Assembly (NCBI RefSeq): GCF_015354245.1
Contig: NZ_JADKYZ010000002.1
Location: forward strand, 434,001 to 498,000
Reading direction: 5' to 3'
Origin: Diaphorobacter caeni
Lineage (GTDB): Bacteria > Pseudomonadota > Gammaproteobacteria > Burkholderiales > Burkholderiaceae_C
DNA length: 64,000 nt
Shown here: one piece after another, positions 1 to 7,084 of the stretch
How positions within the stretch are numbered: position 1 is the first letter of the stretch
How the letters are laid out: every line of letters begins with the position of its first letter
Notes under the pieces: generated by a model
The model's input: the letters and a program-made list of their open reading frames with translations, nothing else
Databases searched by the model: none
Told to the model about the DNA's origin: nothing
Translations under genes and position numbers: made by a program

Positions 1-329
1 TGTTCTTCGGCGCGCGCACTCCACAGGAGCTGCCGTACTTCGGTCCTCTGCAGAACCTACCCAAGGATTTCATCGACACCAACTTCGCGTTCTCGCGCGT
101 GGCGGGAAGCCCCAAACGCTACGTGCAGGACATCATCCGCGAGCGCGCCGTAGACCTCGCCGAGCTGCTGCGCGATGACAGCACGCACATCTATGTCTGC
201 GGCCTGAAGAGCATGGAAGAAGGCGTGGTGCTCGCGCTGCGCGACGTGATCGTGCAGGCCGGCCTCGACTGGGACAGCGTGGCGGCCAGGCTCAAACAGC
301 AAGGCCGCCTCCACCTCGAGACTTACTGA
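1..329 (+). CDS. boxA: BoxA-like benzoyl-CoA epoxidase reductase component, C-terminal fragment
   Basis: Partial gene, 5' end outside the window, read in the frame starting at base 3; 108 residues remain before TGA. The fragment has the end of a ferredoxin-NADP reductase fold: an FFGART segment, then the [10 protein letters not shown] stretch that lines the NADP site in FNR-type reductases, and the aromatic C-terminus LETY. That ending and the LPYFGPL segment fit BoxA, the reductase subunit of benzoyl-CoA 2,3-epoxidase in aerobic benzoate breakdown, which has ferredoxin and FNR domains. The N-terminal domains are not visible, so another FNR-family reductase is possible. The stop codon overlaps by 7 bp the 3' end of the convergent cysteine desulfurase gene. 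Confidence 0.6.
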   Translation, partial: FFGARTPQELPYFGPLQNLPKDFIDTNFAFSRVAGSPKRYVQDIIRERAVDLAELLRDDSTHIYVCGLKSMEEGVVLALRDVIVQAGLDWDSVAARLKQQGRLHLETY

Positions 330-2164
330 GCGCGCCGCTGCCCGGCGAGCCTGCGCACCACCGTCACCAGCGCGTCGATTTCCTCGAACGTGTTGTAGAA
401 CGCGAGCGAAGGACGCACGGTGGTCTCCACGCCGAAGCGCCGCAGAATCGGCTGCGCGCAATGGTGGCCGGTGCGCACCGCGATGCCTTCGGCGTTGAGC
501 GCCTTCCCCACCTCATCGGTCGTGTAGCCCGCCAAGGTGAACGACAGCACGCTCGCCTTGCCCGGCACCGTGCCGATCAGGCGCAGACCGGGAATGCTGC
601 CGAGCTGCTGCATGCCGTAGTCGACCAGCGCGTGCTCGTAGCGGCTGATGTTCTCGATGCCGAGCCGCTCCACATATTCCAGCGCAGCACCCAGCCCCAC
701 GGCGTCGGCGATGTTGCCGGTGCCCGCCTCGAAGGTGTTGGGCAGTGGCTGGAACACCGTTTTCTCGAAGGTCACATCGGCGATCATGTTGCCGCCGCCC
801 TGCCAGGGCGGCATGTCTTCGAGCACCTTTCGGCGACCCCAGAGCGCGCCGATGCCGGTCGGTGCAAAAATCTTGTGGCCGGAGAACACGAAGAAGTCCG
901 CGCCGATGTCCTGCACGTCGACCGGCGTGTGCGCAATCGACTGCGCGCCATCGACCAGCGTGACAATGCCGCGCCGCCTGGCGATCTCCACCACCTGCTT
1001 GACGGGCACCACCGTGCCCAGCGTGTTCGACACATGGCCAATGGCGACGAGCTTGGTGCGGTCATTGATGAGCTTCTGGTATTCGTCGAGACGGATCTGC
1101 CCCTCGTCGTCCACCGGAATCACGCGCAGCTTCGCACCCTTGGCCTCGGCCAGTTGCTGCCACGGCACGATGTTGGCGTGGTGCTCGAGATGCGAGACGA
1201 TGATCTCGTCGCCTTCGCCCACGTGCTTGCCGCCCCAGCTTTTGGCGACGAGGTTGATCGCCTCGGTCGTGCCGCGCACGAAGATCACCTCGTTCACATC
1301 GGGAGCGTTGATGAAGCGGCGCACCACCTCGCGCGCATGCTCGTAGGCATCCGTCGCGCGCGCGGCCAGCGCATGCGCGGCGCGGTGGATGTTGGAGTTC
1401 TCATGCTCGTAGAAATGTGCGATGCGCTCGATCACCTGACGCGGCTTGTGCGTGGTGGCCGCGTTGTCGAGCCAGATGAGCGGCTTGCCGTTGATGCGCT
1501 CCGAGAGAATCGGAAAGTCGCGCCGCACGGCCTGCACGTCAAAGCCCGGATGGCGCTCATGATGCGACGCGGGCGTTGCGGCCTGCGCGCCATGCGGATG
1601 CGGCTTGGCGGGCGTGACGAAGCCGCTTGGCAACTGCACCGCATCCACAAAGTAGAACTGCGGCGCGCTGCTCACATGGCTCGTCGGGTTGGCCCACGGC
1701 ACACCCGCTGCCGGAGTGCCGACGGGCGCCGCCGCAGTCAGGCCCGAGAGGCGCGGCTCGTATCCCGGAAGCGCCGCAAAGGCCACGTCCGGCACACCAT
1801 TGCCCGCCTGCGCCTTCGGCAGATCAATCTGCGGGCGATGCCCGAGCGCGAGCGCCTGCGCAGGATTGCTCGGCAGCAGGTTGGTGCCGGGAATCTGGCC
1901 TTGGGGAATGGGCGTTCCCGGCAGGTTGGGCGAGAAGCCCGCCGGGCTCGCGAAGGGCGATCCAGGCGGCGCGATGTTGTGCGGCGGTTGCACGCCGAAG
2001 CCACTGAACGCACTGGACACACCGGGTGCACCGGGCGCGTCCGGCGCATTGCGGAAGATCGCCGACGCGAGCTGCGCAAGCAGCTGCGTATCAAGCGGGC
2101 TCTGCAGCTCGTGCCCGATGGCTGCCGGTGCGGCCGAAGGCTGGGTGGGAATGGACGACGTCAA
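323..2164 (-). CDS. Family 2A encapsulin cargo protein, cysteine desulfurase
   Basis: PLP-dependent, SufS-like cysteine desulfurase that releases sulfur from L-cysteine as an enzyme persulfide. From about residue 208 there is a full catalytic domain: LDNAATTH substrate/PLP loop, the [10 protein letters not shown] segment, PLP lysine in FSGHK (about K431) and persulfide cysteine in RTGHHCAQP (about C569). The first ~205 residues are Pro/Ala/Gly-rich and probably disordered, which is the hallmark of family 2A encapsulin cargo, where this domain directs loading into the shell. A short hydrophobic segment, [10 protein letters not shown], near residues 28-37 is a possible docking motif (inference). 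The start chosen is TTG at 2164, preceded at 6-nt spacing by GGAGGAG; an in-frame GTG at 2179 has no Shine-Dalgarno sequence and would add 5 residues. The gene directly follows the shell gene. Confidence 0.9.
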   Translation of the reverse strand: MTSSIPTQPSAAPAAIGHELQSPLDTQLLAQLASAIFRNAPDAPGAPGVSSAFSGFGVQPPHNIAPPGSPFASPAGFSPNLPGTPIPQGQIPGTNLLPSNPAQALALGHRPQIDLPKAQAGNGVPDVAFAALPGYEPRLSGLTAAAPVGTPAAGVPWANPTSHVSSAPQFYFVDAVQLPSGFVTPAKPHPHGAQAATPASHHERHPGFDVQAVRRDFPILSERINGKPLIWLDNAATTHKPRQVIERIAHFYEHENSNIHRAAHALAARATDAYEHAREVVRRFINAPDVNEVIFVRGTTEAINLVAKSWGGKHVGEGDEIIVSHLEHHANIVPWQQLAEAKGAKLRVIPVDDEGQIRLDEYQKLINDRTKLVAIGHVSNTLGTVVPVKQVVEIARRRGIVTLVDGAQSIAHTPVDVQDIGADFFVFSGHKIFAPTGIGALWGRRKVLEDMPPWQGGGNMIADVTFEKTVFQPLPNTFEAGTGNIADAVGLGAALEYVERLGIENISRYEHALVDYGMQQLGSIPGLRLIGTVPGKASVLSFTLAGYTTDEVGKALNAEGIAVRTGHHCAQPILRRFGVETTVRPSLAFYNTFEEIDALVTVVRRLAGQRRAQ

Positions 2165-2182
2165 GGCGCTCTCCTCCACCGT

Positions 2183-3121
2183 TTACTTGTAGGTGTCCAG
2201 CACGGAATAGTCGTGATAGCGCGTGATCTCCACATCGTCGAGCACGGCAATCGCGTCGGGCGTGAGCACCGCGAGCGAGCAGTACAGCGAGATCAGATAC
2301 GACGCGATCGCGTGGTTGTTGATGCCCATGAAACGCACCGACAGCCCCGGCGCCTGTTCGCCCGGCAGCCCCGGCTGGAACAGCCCCACCACGCCCTGGC
2401 GGCGGTCGCCCACGCGCAGCAGCAGGATCTTGGATTTTCCATCGGCCACCGGCACCTTGTCCGAAGGAATCAGCGGCACGCCGCGCCACGTGATGAACTG
2501 CGATCCGAACAGGCTGACCGTCGGCGGAGGCGTGCCACGGCGCGTCGCTTCGCGGCCGAACGCTGCGATGGTGAGCGGATGCGCGAGAAAGAACGCCGGA
2601 TCCTTCCACACCTTGGTGAGCAGTTCGTCGAGGTCGTCCGGCGTGGGGGCGCCGCTCAGCGGGAAGATGCGCTGCTCGTCGCTCACCTGCGCGAGCAGGC
2701 CGTATTCCGGGTTGTTGATGAGCTCGCTCTCCTGGTTCTCCTTGATGGTCTCGATGGTCAGGCGCAGCTGTTCCTTGATCTGGTCATGCGGGCTGCTGTA
2801 GAGATCGGAGATGCGCGTGTGCACGTCGAGCACGGTGGACACGGCATTCAGAAAGAACTCGCGCGGCTTCTCGTCGTAGTCCACGTAAGTGCGCGGCAGC
2901 TGGTTCTCATGCTCCTTGGCGGTGCATGTGACCTTGATGGCCTCGGGGTTCTTGACCTGATTGACGCGGTAGATGCCCGCCTCCACCGGCACCCACTGCA
3001 GCAGGTGCGTGAGCCAGCGCGGGGTGATGGTCGAGAGCTGTGGCGCGGTCTTGGTCGCGTTGGCCAACTGGCGTGCTGCGTTGTCGCCCAGTGCGGTGGT
3101 GCCGCCTACGGTTGCTGTCAT
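2183..3121 (-). CDS. Family 2A encapsulin nanocompartment shell protein (SrpI-like)
   Basis: A 312-aa HK97-fold shell protein of the family 2A (SrpI-like) encapsulins, which self-assemble into a cytosolic protein cage around cysteine desulfurase. The match is by family recognition: an N-terminal arm, the YDEKPREFFLNA segment, the central EYGLLAQV region and a C-terminal part with RFMGINNHAIASYL. No phage genes surround it, and the next gene is the expected cargo. ATG at 3121 is chosen because AGGAG lies 9 nt upstream; an upstream ATG at 3217 would add 32 residues of unlikely hydrophobic sequence. The stop codon is within 20 bp of either possible start of the cargo gene, so shell and cargo are probably translationally coupled. 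Confidence 0.93.
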   Translation of the reverse strand: MTATVGGTTALGDNAARQLANATKTAPQLSTITPRWLTHLLQWVPVEAGIYRVNQVKNPEAIKVTCTAKEHENQLPRTYVDYDEKPREFFLNAVSTVLDVHTRISDLYSSPHDQIKEQLRLTIETIKENQESELINNPEYGLLAQVSDEQRIFPLSGAPTPDDLDELLTKVWKDPAFFLAHPLTIAAFGREATRRGTPPPTVSLFGSQFITWRGVPLIPSDKVPVADGKSKILLLRVGDRRQGVVGLFQPGLPGEQAPGLSVRFMGINNHAIASYLISLYCSLAVLTPDAIAVLDDVEITRYHDYSVLDTYK

Positions 3122-3213
3122 GGAACAAGGCTCCTGAAGAGATCGGAAGAAGAAAACAAGAAAAGGAAATAGCGAAAGAAGTAGCCGAAGTGTTGGCGAC
3201 GCGGACCACCGCC

Positions 3214-3495
3214 TCAACAGGCTATAGCCGTCAAGCGCAGGTATTGCGTGGCGCGCAGCGCGGCGATCTGATCGGTGCGCGAGAGCAGCTCCGACGCCTT
3301 GATGCCGAGTGCCGACGCGAGCTTGTGCAGCGTGATCAGCGACGGCGTGACCAGCCCGCGCTCCACCTCGCCCACATAGGTGCGATGCAGATCGGAGTGC
3401 GCCGCCAGCATTTCCTGCGACCAGCCGCGCGCCTCGCGCAACTGGCGCACTGCCAGCCCGAAGTCATGGACGAAAGTCTGTGAAGTCATCTGCAT
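3214..3495 (-). CDS. Small XRE-family helix-turn-helix regulator
   Basis: A 93-aa protein made almost entirely of one Cro/C1-type HTH domain (about residues 15-70): LREARGWSQEMLAAHSDL holds helices 1-2 and VERGLVTPSLITL the recognition and following helix. There is no visible ligand or metal domain. It starts 3 bp after the epsC stop codon, and the shell gene follows 92 bp later, so it sits inside the nanocompartment operon and probably regulates it (inference). A second in-frame ATG at 3489 is an alternative start with slightly better spacing from a weak GAAG element. Confidence 0.85.
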   Translation of the reverse strand: MQMTSQTFVHDFGLAVRQLREARGWSQEMLAAHSDLHRTYVGEVERGLVTPSLITLHKLASALGIKASELLSRTDQIAALRATQYLRLTAIAC

Positions 3496-3498
3496 GCT

Positions 3499-4440
3499 TC
3501 ACGCGGCGACGCGCGCCTCGCTGACCGTGGCAGTCCCCGCCGAATCCACATCTTTCTGCAGCCGCGCCTGCGACACGTTGGTGCCGGGCGGCACGTCGTC
3601 GGTGATCCACACGTTGCCGCCGATCACCGCGCCCCTCCCGATCGTCACCCGTCCCAGAATCGTCGCGCCCGCGTAGATCACCACGTCGTCCTGCACGATG
3701 GGATGCCGCGCCCAACCTTTCTGCAGATGGCCTTGCGCATCTTTCGGAAAACGCTTTGCGCCAAGCGTCACCGCCTGGTAGATGCGCACGTTCGCACCGA
3801 TCTGCGCGGTCTCTCCGATCACCACACCCGTGCCGTGATCGATGAAGCAGCCCGAGGCGATCTGCGCGCCTGGATGGATGTCGATGCCGGTCTGGCTGTG
3901 CGCGAGTTCGGAGACGATGCGCGCGAGCAGCGGCAGCTCCAGCCGATAGAGCGTGTGCGCGATGCGGTGGTGGATCAGCGCCAGCACGCCCGGGTAGCTC
4001 AGCACCACCTCGTCCACGCTGCGCGCCGCCGGGTCGCCCTGGAACGCGGCCAGCACATCGGTATCGAGCCATTGCCGCAACTGCGGAAGACTGTGGGCAA
4101 ACTGATGCAGCGCGTTCGTCGCCTGCGCATCGATTTCCTGATCGCTGACCGCACTGCCACGCTGACGGTAGTGCAGCTCGATGCGCGCCTGCGCGAGCAG
4201 CGCCTGCAGCGCGCTGTCGAGCGTGTGGCCGACGTAGAAATCCTCGGTCGCATGCCGCAGCTCGGGCGGCCCGAGCCGCAGCGGAAACAGCACGCCCTTG
4301 AGCGACTCCACCGCACGCGCAATCGCGTCGCGCGAAGGGAATTCGCGGTGCTCGGTATCGGTGCGGTTCTGCTTCTCGCGCCACTGGTCGCGCACCTGCC
4401 GCAGCTGCCTGACGATCTCGGGAATATCGAAGGTACTCAT
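3499..4440 (-). CDS. epsC: Serine O-acetyltransferase EpsC
   Basis: Makes O-acetylserine from serine and acetyl-CoA, the carbon acceptor for sulfide in cysteine synthesis. The 313-aa protein has an alpha-helical N-terminal half and a left-handed beta-helix of hexapeptide repeats from about residue 190 (IHPGAQIASGCFID, VVIGETAQIG, GVTIG-like turns). Catalytic-type histidines are in IDHGTGVVIG and in RHPIV. This is the longer EpsC-type serine acetyltransferase that is often found in family 2A encapsulin loci. ATG at 4440 follows GGAGGA with 7-nt spacing. It lies between the rhodanese gene (20 bp upstream) and the XRE gene (3 bp downstream), so it is likely co-transcribed with the nanocompartment genes. 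Confidence 0.93.
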   Translation of the reverse strand: MSTFDIPEIVRQLRQVRDQWREKQNRTDTEHREFPSRDAIARAVESLKGVLFPLRLGPPELRHATEDFYVGHTLDSALQALLAQARIELHYRQRGSAVSDQEIDAQATNALHQFAHSLPQLRQWLDTDVLAAFQGDPAARSVDEVVLSYPGVLALIHHRIAHTLYRLELPLLARIVSELAHSQTGIDIHPGAQIASGCFIDHGTGVVIGETAQIGANVRIYQAVTLGAKRFPKDAQGHLQKGWARHPIVQDDVVIYAGATILGRVTIGRGAVIGGNVWITDDVPPGTNVSQARLQKDVDSAGTATVSEARVAA

Positions 4441-4460
4441 GGTGCCGTCCTCCGTCTCGA

Positions 4461-4967
4461 TCAGTCCTGCACCCACGGCAGCCCGTGGAAGCGCCAACCG
4501 TTGAAGTGCCCGCGCTGCTGCGCATCGTCGATGTCGCCTTCGAAGCCCTCGCTCACGTTGAACACCCGCGCCACGCCCGCCTTCGCTACCTCCTGCGCCG
4601 CGAGCGCCGAACGCTTGCCGCTGCGGCACAGCAGCAGCACCGGAGGTGCGTGCTCATCGTTCTTGGGCAGCTTGGACACCAGCGCCGCCAGCTCACGCGC
4701 AAAGCGCGGATTGCGGTTCAATGACGTCCCCGTCGCCCAGGCCACATGCAGACTGTCCGGCACATGCCCCACGAACTTGCGCTCCTCGGCCGTGCGCACA
4801 TCGACCAGCACCGCCTGCCCCCGCCGCACCAGCTCCCAAGCCTGCACAGGCGGCACGCTGCCCGCGTAAGGAAGCCCCTCCTCCTGCGCGCTGGCCATGG
4901 CCTGCTGCAGCACAGGCGCCAAATCTGCCACGTCGATATCCGCGATATCCAGTTCCACCGTACTCAT
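4461..4967 (-). CDS. Rhodanese-like sulfurtransferase
   Basis: Single-domain rhodanese of 168 aa. After a ~45-residue N-terminal region the rhodanese fold is visible: VLVDVRTAEER, GHVPDSLHVAW, and the six-residue active-site loop CRSGKR with the persulfide-carrying cysteine (about residue 128). It is probably a sulfane-sulfur carrier or detoxifier in the cytoplasm. It is the first gene of the nanocompartment operon; ATG at 4967 is preceded by GAGGTGA at good spacing. Rhodaneses commonly accompany family 2A encapsulins, so a role in handing sulfur to or from the caged cysteine desulfurase is a fair inference, not shown by the sequence. Confidence 0.92.
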   Translation of the reverse strand: MSTVELDIADIDVADLAPVLQQAMASAQEEGLPYAGSVPPVQAWELVRRGQAVLVDVRTAEERKFVGHVPDSLHVAWATGTSLNRNPRFARELAALVSKLPKNDEHAPPVLLLCRSGKRSALAAQEVAKAGVARVFNVSEGFEGDIDDAQQRGHFNGWRFHGLPWVQD

Positions 4968-5048
4968 GATCGCTCACCTCATTGGTTGCCACATTCCGCC
5001 ATTCGCCATCGGCTGATGGCTATGGACTTCAATGTAGGTGGGCGTTCA

Positions 5049-5080
5049 AATCACAACAAAGAATAAAAAACGATGTGATT
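5049..5080. promoter_or_regulatory. Inverted repeat upstream of nanocompartment operon, candidate operator
   Basis: Perfect 7-bp arms AATCACA and TGTGATT are separated by 18 bp of A-rich sequence, about 80-110 bp upstream of the rhodanese start codon. This is the only AT-rich patch in the 253-bp intergenic region 4968-5220. I could not find a convincing sigma-70 pair here. Binding by the operon's XRE protein is speculation. Confidence 0.35.
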
Positions 5081-5220
5081 GGGTGGAAAGTGCATAAGGC
5101 TGCGCCGCCCAGGCACCCAAGTGCCTCAGCGAGGAATGTGCGCGACTGAACCCGATGCTCTGCAATGCACGAGCGGGGAAGACGCGAAGCGCCTCAAGGC
5201 GTGCTGACGATCTCGGGCGA

Positions 5221-5799
5221 TCAGCTGTTCAACAACCGCGAAGACTTCGGCACATGCGCCATCAGGAACTCCATCTGGTCGGCCAGGATCCGCCGGTTGC
5301 GCAGGATGAAGTCTTCCCAGAGGCTGGGCACGTAGGGCGCGTAGAGCAGCGGCATGTGTGCCTGCTCGGGCGTGCGGGGGCCCTTGCGGTGGTTGCAGGG
5401 GCGGCAGGCGGTGACCACGTTCATCCAGTGGTCCTGGCCGTTTCTTGCGAAAGGCACGATGTGCTCGCGGGTGAGGTCTTCCTCGTGGAAGTGACCGCCG
5501 CAGTAGGCGCAGACGTTGCGGTCGCGGATGAAGAGCTTGCTGTTGCTGAGCGTGGGCTTGAGGTGAAACGGGTCGATGGCTGGAACGCCCTTGGTGCCGA
5601 TGATGCTGCTGACCGCGATCTGGGACTGTTCGCCCGTGACGGCGTTGTGCCCGCCGCGGAACAGCGCCACCTGCGCGCCGAGTTCCCAGCGCACTTCGCC
5701 GGCCGCGTAATGGGTGACCGCCTGTTCCAGCGATACCCACGATTGCGGCAAGCCCTGAGCGGACAGCTTCAACACCTTCACCACACGCCTCCAGTTCAT
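5221..5799 (-). CDS. HNH endonuclease family protein
   Basis: A 192-aa protein with a zinc-bound HNH nuclease domain at about residues 92-145: RDRNVCAYCGGHF carries the first CxxC, LTREHIVPFARNG the HNH-type His pair, and NVVTACRPCNHRKG the second CxxC and final His. This architecture is widespread in bacteria as a housekeeping or orphan HNH protein whose substrate is often unknown; the sequence gives no restriction or intein partner. It is monocistronic by appearance, with its 3' end 253 bp from the nanocompartment operon start, and is divergent from ribF across a 148-bp intergenic region. Confidence 0.85.
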   Translation of the reverse strand: MNWRRVVKVLKLSAQGLPQSWVSLEQAVTHYAAGEVRWELGAQVALFRGGHNAVTGEQSQIAVSSIIGTKGVPAIDPFHLKPTLSNSKLFIRDRNVCAYCGGHFHEEDLTREHIVPFARNGQDHWMNVVTACRPCNHRKGPRTPEQAHMPLLYAPYVPSLWEDFILRNRRILADQMEFLMAHVPKSSRLLNS

Positions 5800-5947
5800 C
5801 CGTTGAAAAACAAGACTCGGAACGCAGATAACAGTGCCGGATCGGTTGGAAAACGACCAGCTGACTCACAATATACTCTTTTCGTGACGAAATGGCGTCT
5901 TTTGCCCTATTGGCGGCATGTGACGCTATCAAAAGAAAAGTACAGCG

Positions 5948-6994
5948 ATGAAGATCTTTAGAGGCTTGCACCACCCGGGTGTCGCAGAGGCATGTGCTCT
6001 GACCATCGGCAATTTCGATGGCGTGCACCGCGGACATCAGGCCATGCTGGCCCTGCTCAACAACGAGGCCCGCCAGCGCGGCGTGGCCAGCTGCGTGCTC
6101 ACGTTCGAGCCGCATCCGCGCGACTATTTCGCGGGCAAGCTGGGCAAGCCCGAACTCGCACCCGCCCGCGTCGGCACGCTGCGCGACAAACTGGGTGAAC
6201 TGGCGGCCTGCGGCGTGCAGCAGACCATCGTGCTGCCGTTCAACGAAAAGCTGGCCAGCCAGCCGCCCGAGGCCTTCATCAACGACGTGATTCTGGAAGG
6301 CCTGAACGCCAAATACGTGCTCGTGGGCGACGATTTCCGCTTCGGAGCCAAGCGCGCGGGCGACTACGCGATGCTGGACGCCGCCGGGCGCGCCCATGGC
6401 TTTGACGTGGCGCGCATGAACAGCTACGAGGTCCACGGCCTGCGGGTGTCCAGCTCGGCCGTGCGGGAATCGCTCGGCAAGGGCGATCTGGTCGAAACGG
6501 CGCGCCTGCTCGGGCGGCCCTATGCGATTTCCGGCCATGTGGTGCATGGGCGCAAGCTCGGCCGCCAACTGGGCCGCTCGGCCGCGACGGGTGCGGAGCA
6601 GGACGGCTTTCGCACGCTCAACCTGCGCTTCAAGCACTGGAAACCGGCGGCCAGCGGGATCTTCGCGGTCGCCGTGCACGGCCTTGCGGAGCATGCCCTG
6701 CCGGGCGTCGCCAATCTGGGCGTGCGCCCCTCGATCGACCCGAACGACGTGAACGGCGGCCGGGTGCTGCTGGAAACCCATTGCCTCGAATGGCCCACCC
6801 ATCTGGGGGCCGAAGGGGCTTACGGTAAAATCATCCGCGTGGAACTCCTGCACAAACTGCACGACGAGCTGAAATACGACAGCCTCGACGCTCTGACCGC
6901 TGGCATCGCCAAGGATTGCGATGATGCCCGCGCGTTCTTTGCCGCCTCCACGCATGCCGAAACCCGGCGTCAGACGACACGCGACCGAATTTGA
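5948..6994 (+). CDS. ribF: Bifunctional riboflavin kinase/FAD synthetase RibF
   Basis: Converts riboflavin to FMN and FMN to FAD. The N-terminal adenylyltransferase domain shows IGNFDGVHRGHQ (about residues 21-32) and the VSSSAVRESL segment that precedes the kinase domain. The C-terminal flavokinase domain begins near residue 190 (ISGHVVHGRKLGRQLG). The usual PTAN-type loop is replaced by GFRTLNLRF after a short insertion, and GIFAVAV and LGVRPSI follow. Length 348 aa is slightly above the family norm because of the insertion. It heads the ribF-ileS-lspA operon. A weak promoter may lie at TTGGAA 5846 / TATACT 5872, with a long 20-bp spacer. Confidence 0.95.
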   Translation: MKIFRGLHHPGVAEACALTIGNFDGVHRGHQAMLALLNNEARQRGVASCVLTFEPHPRDYFAGKLGKPELAPARVGTLRDKLGELAACGVQQTIVLPFNEKLASQPPEAFINDVILEGLNAKYVLVGDDFRFGAKRAGDYAMLDAAGRAHGFDVARMNSYEVHGLRVSSSAVRESLGKGDLVETARLLGRPYAISGHVVHGRKLGRQLGRSAATGAEQDGFRTLNLRFKHWKPAASGIFAVAVHGLAEHALPGVANLGVRPSIDPNDVNGGRVLLETHCLEWPTHLGAEGAYGKIIRVELLHKLHDELKYDSLDALTAGIAKDCDDARAFFAASTHAETRRQTTRDRI

Positions 6995-7084
6995 CGCTCG
7001 CTCGTCACATTGCACCCCGCATCTCTCGTATTCAGAGCTCCGCGTCATTGACGGAGCTTGTTCGCTTTCAAGAATCTTCAGCTC

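Noticed and set aside
2183-3121. Shell protein as a phage major capsid protein
   Set aside because: No portal, protease or terminase genes are near it, and the adjacent desulfurase with a disordered N-terminus is the known encapsulin cargo.
461-3172. Long open frame on the plus strand opposite the encapsulin operon
   Set aside because: It is an antisense shadow caused by high third-position GC; its protein is Arg/His/Ala-rich with no domain. The same applies to long frames opposite ileS (5126-9457 minus), the WG gene (11150-14413 plus) and gltB (52404-55649 plus).
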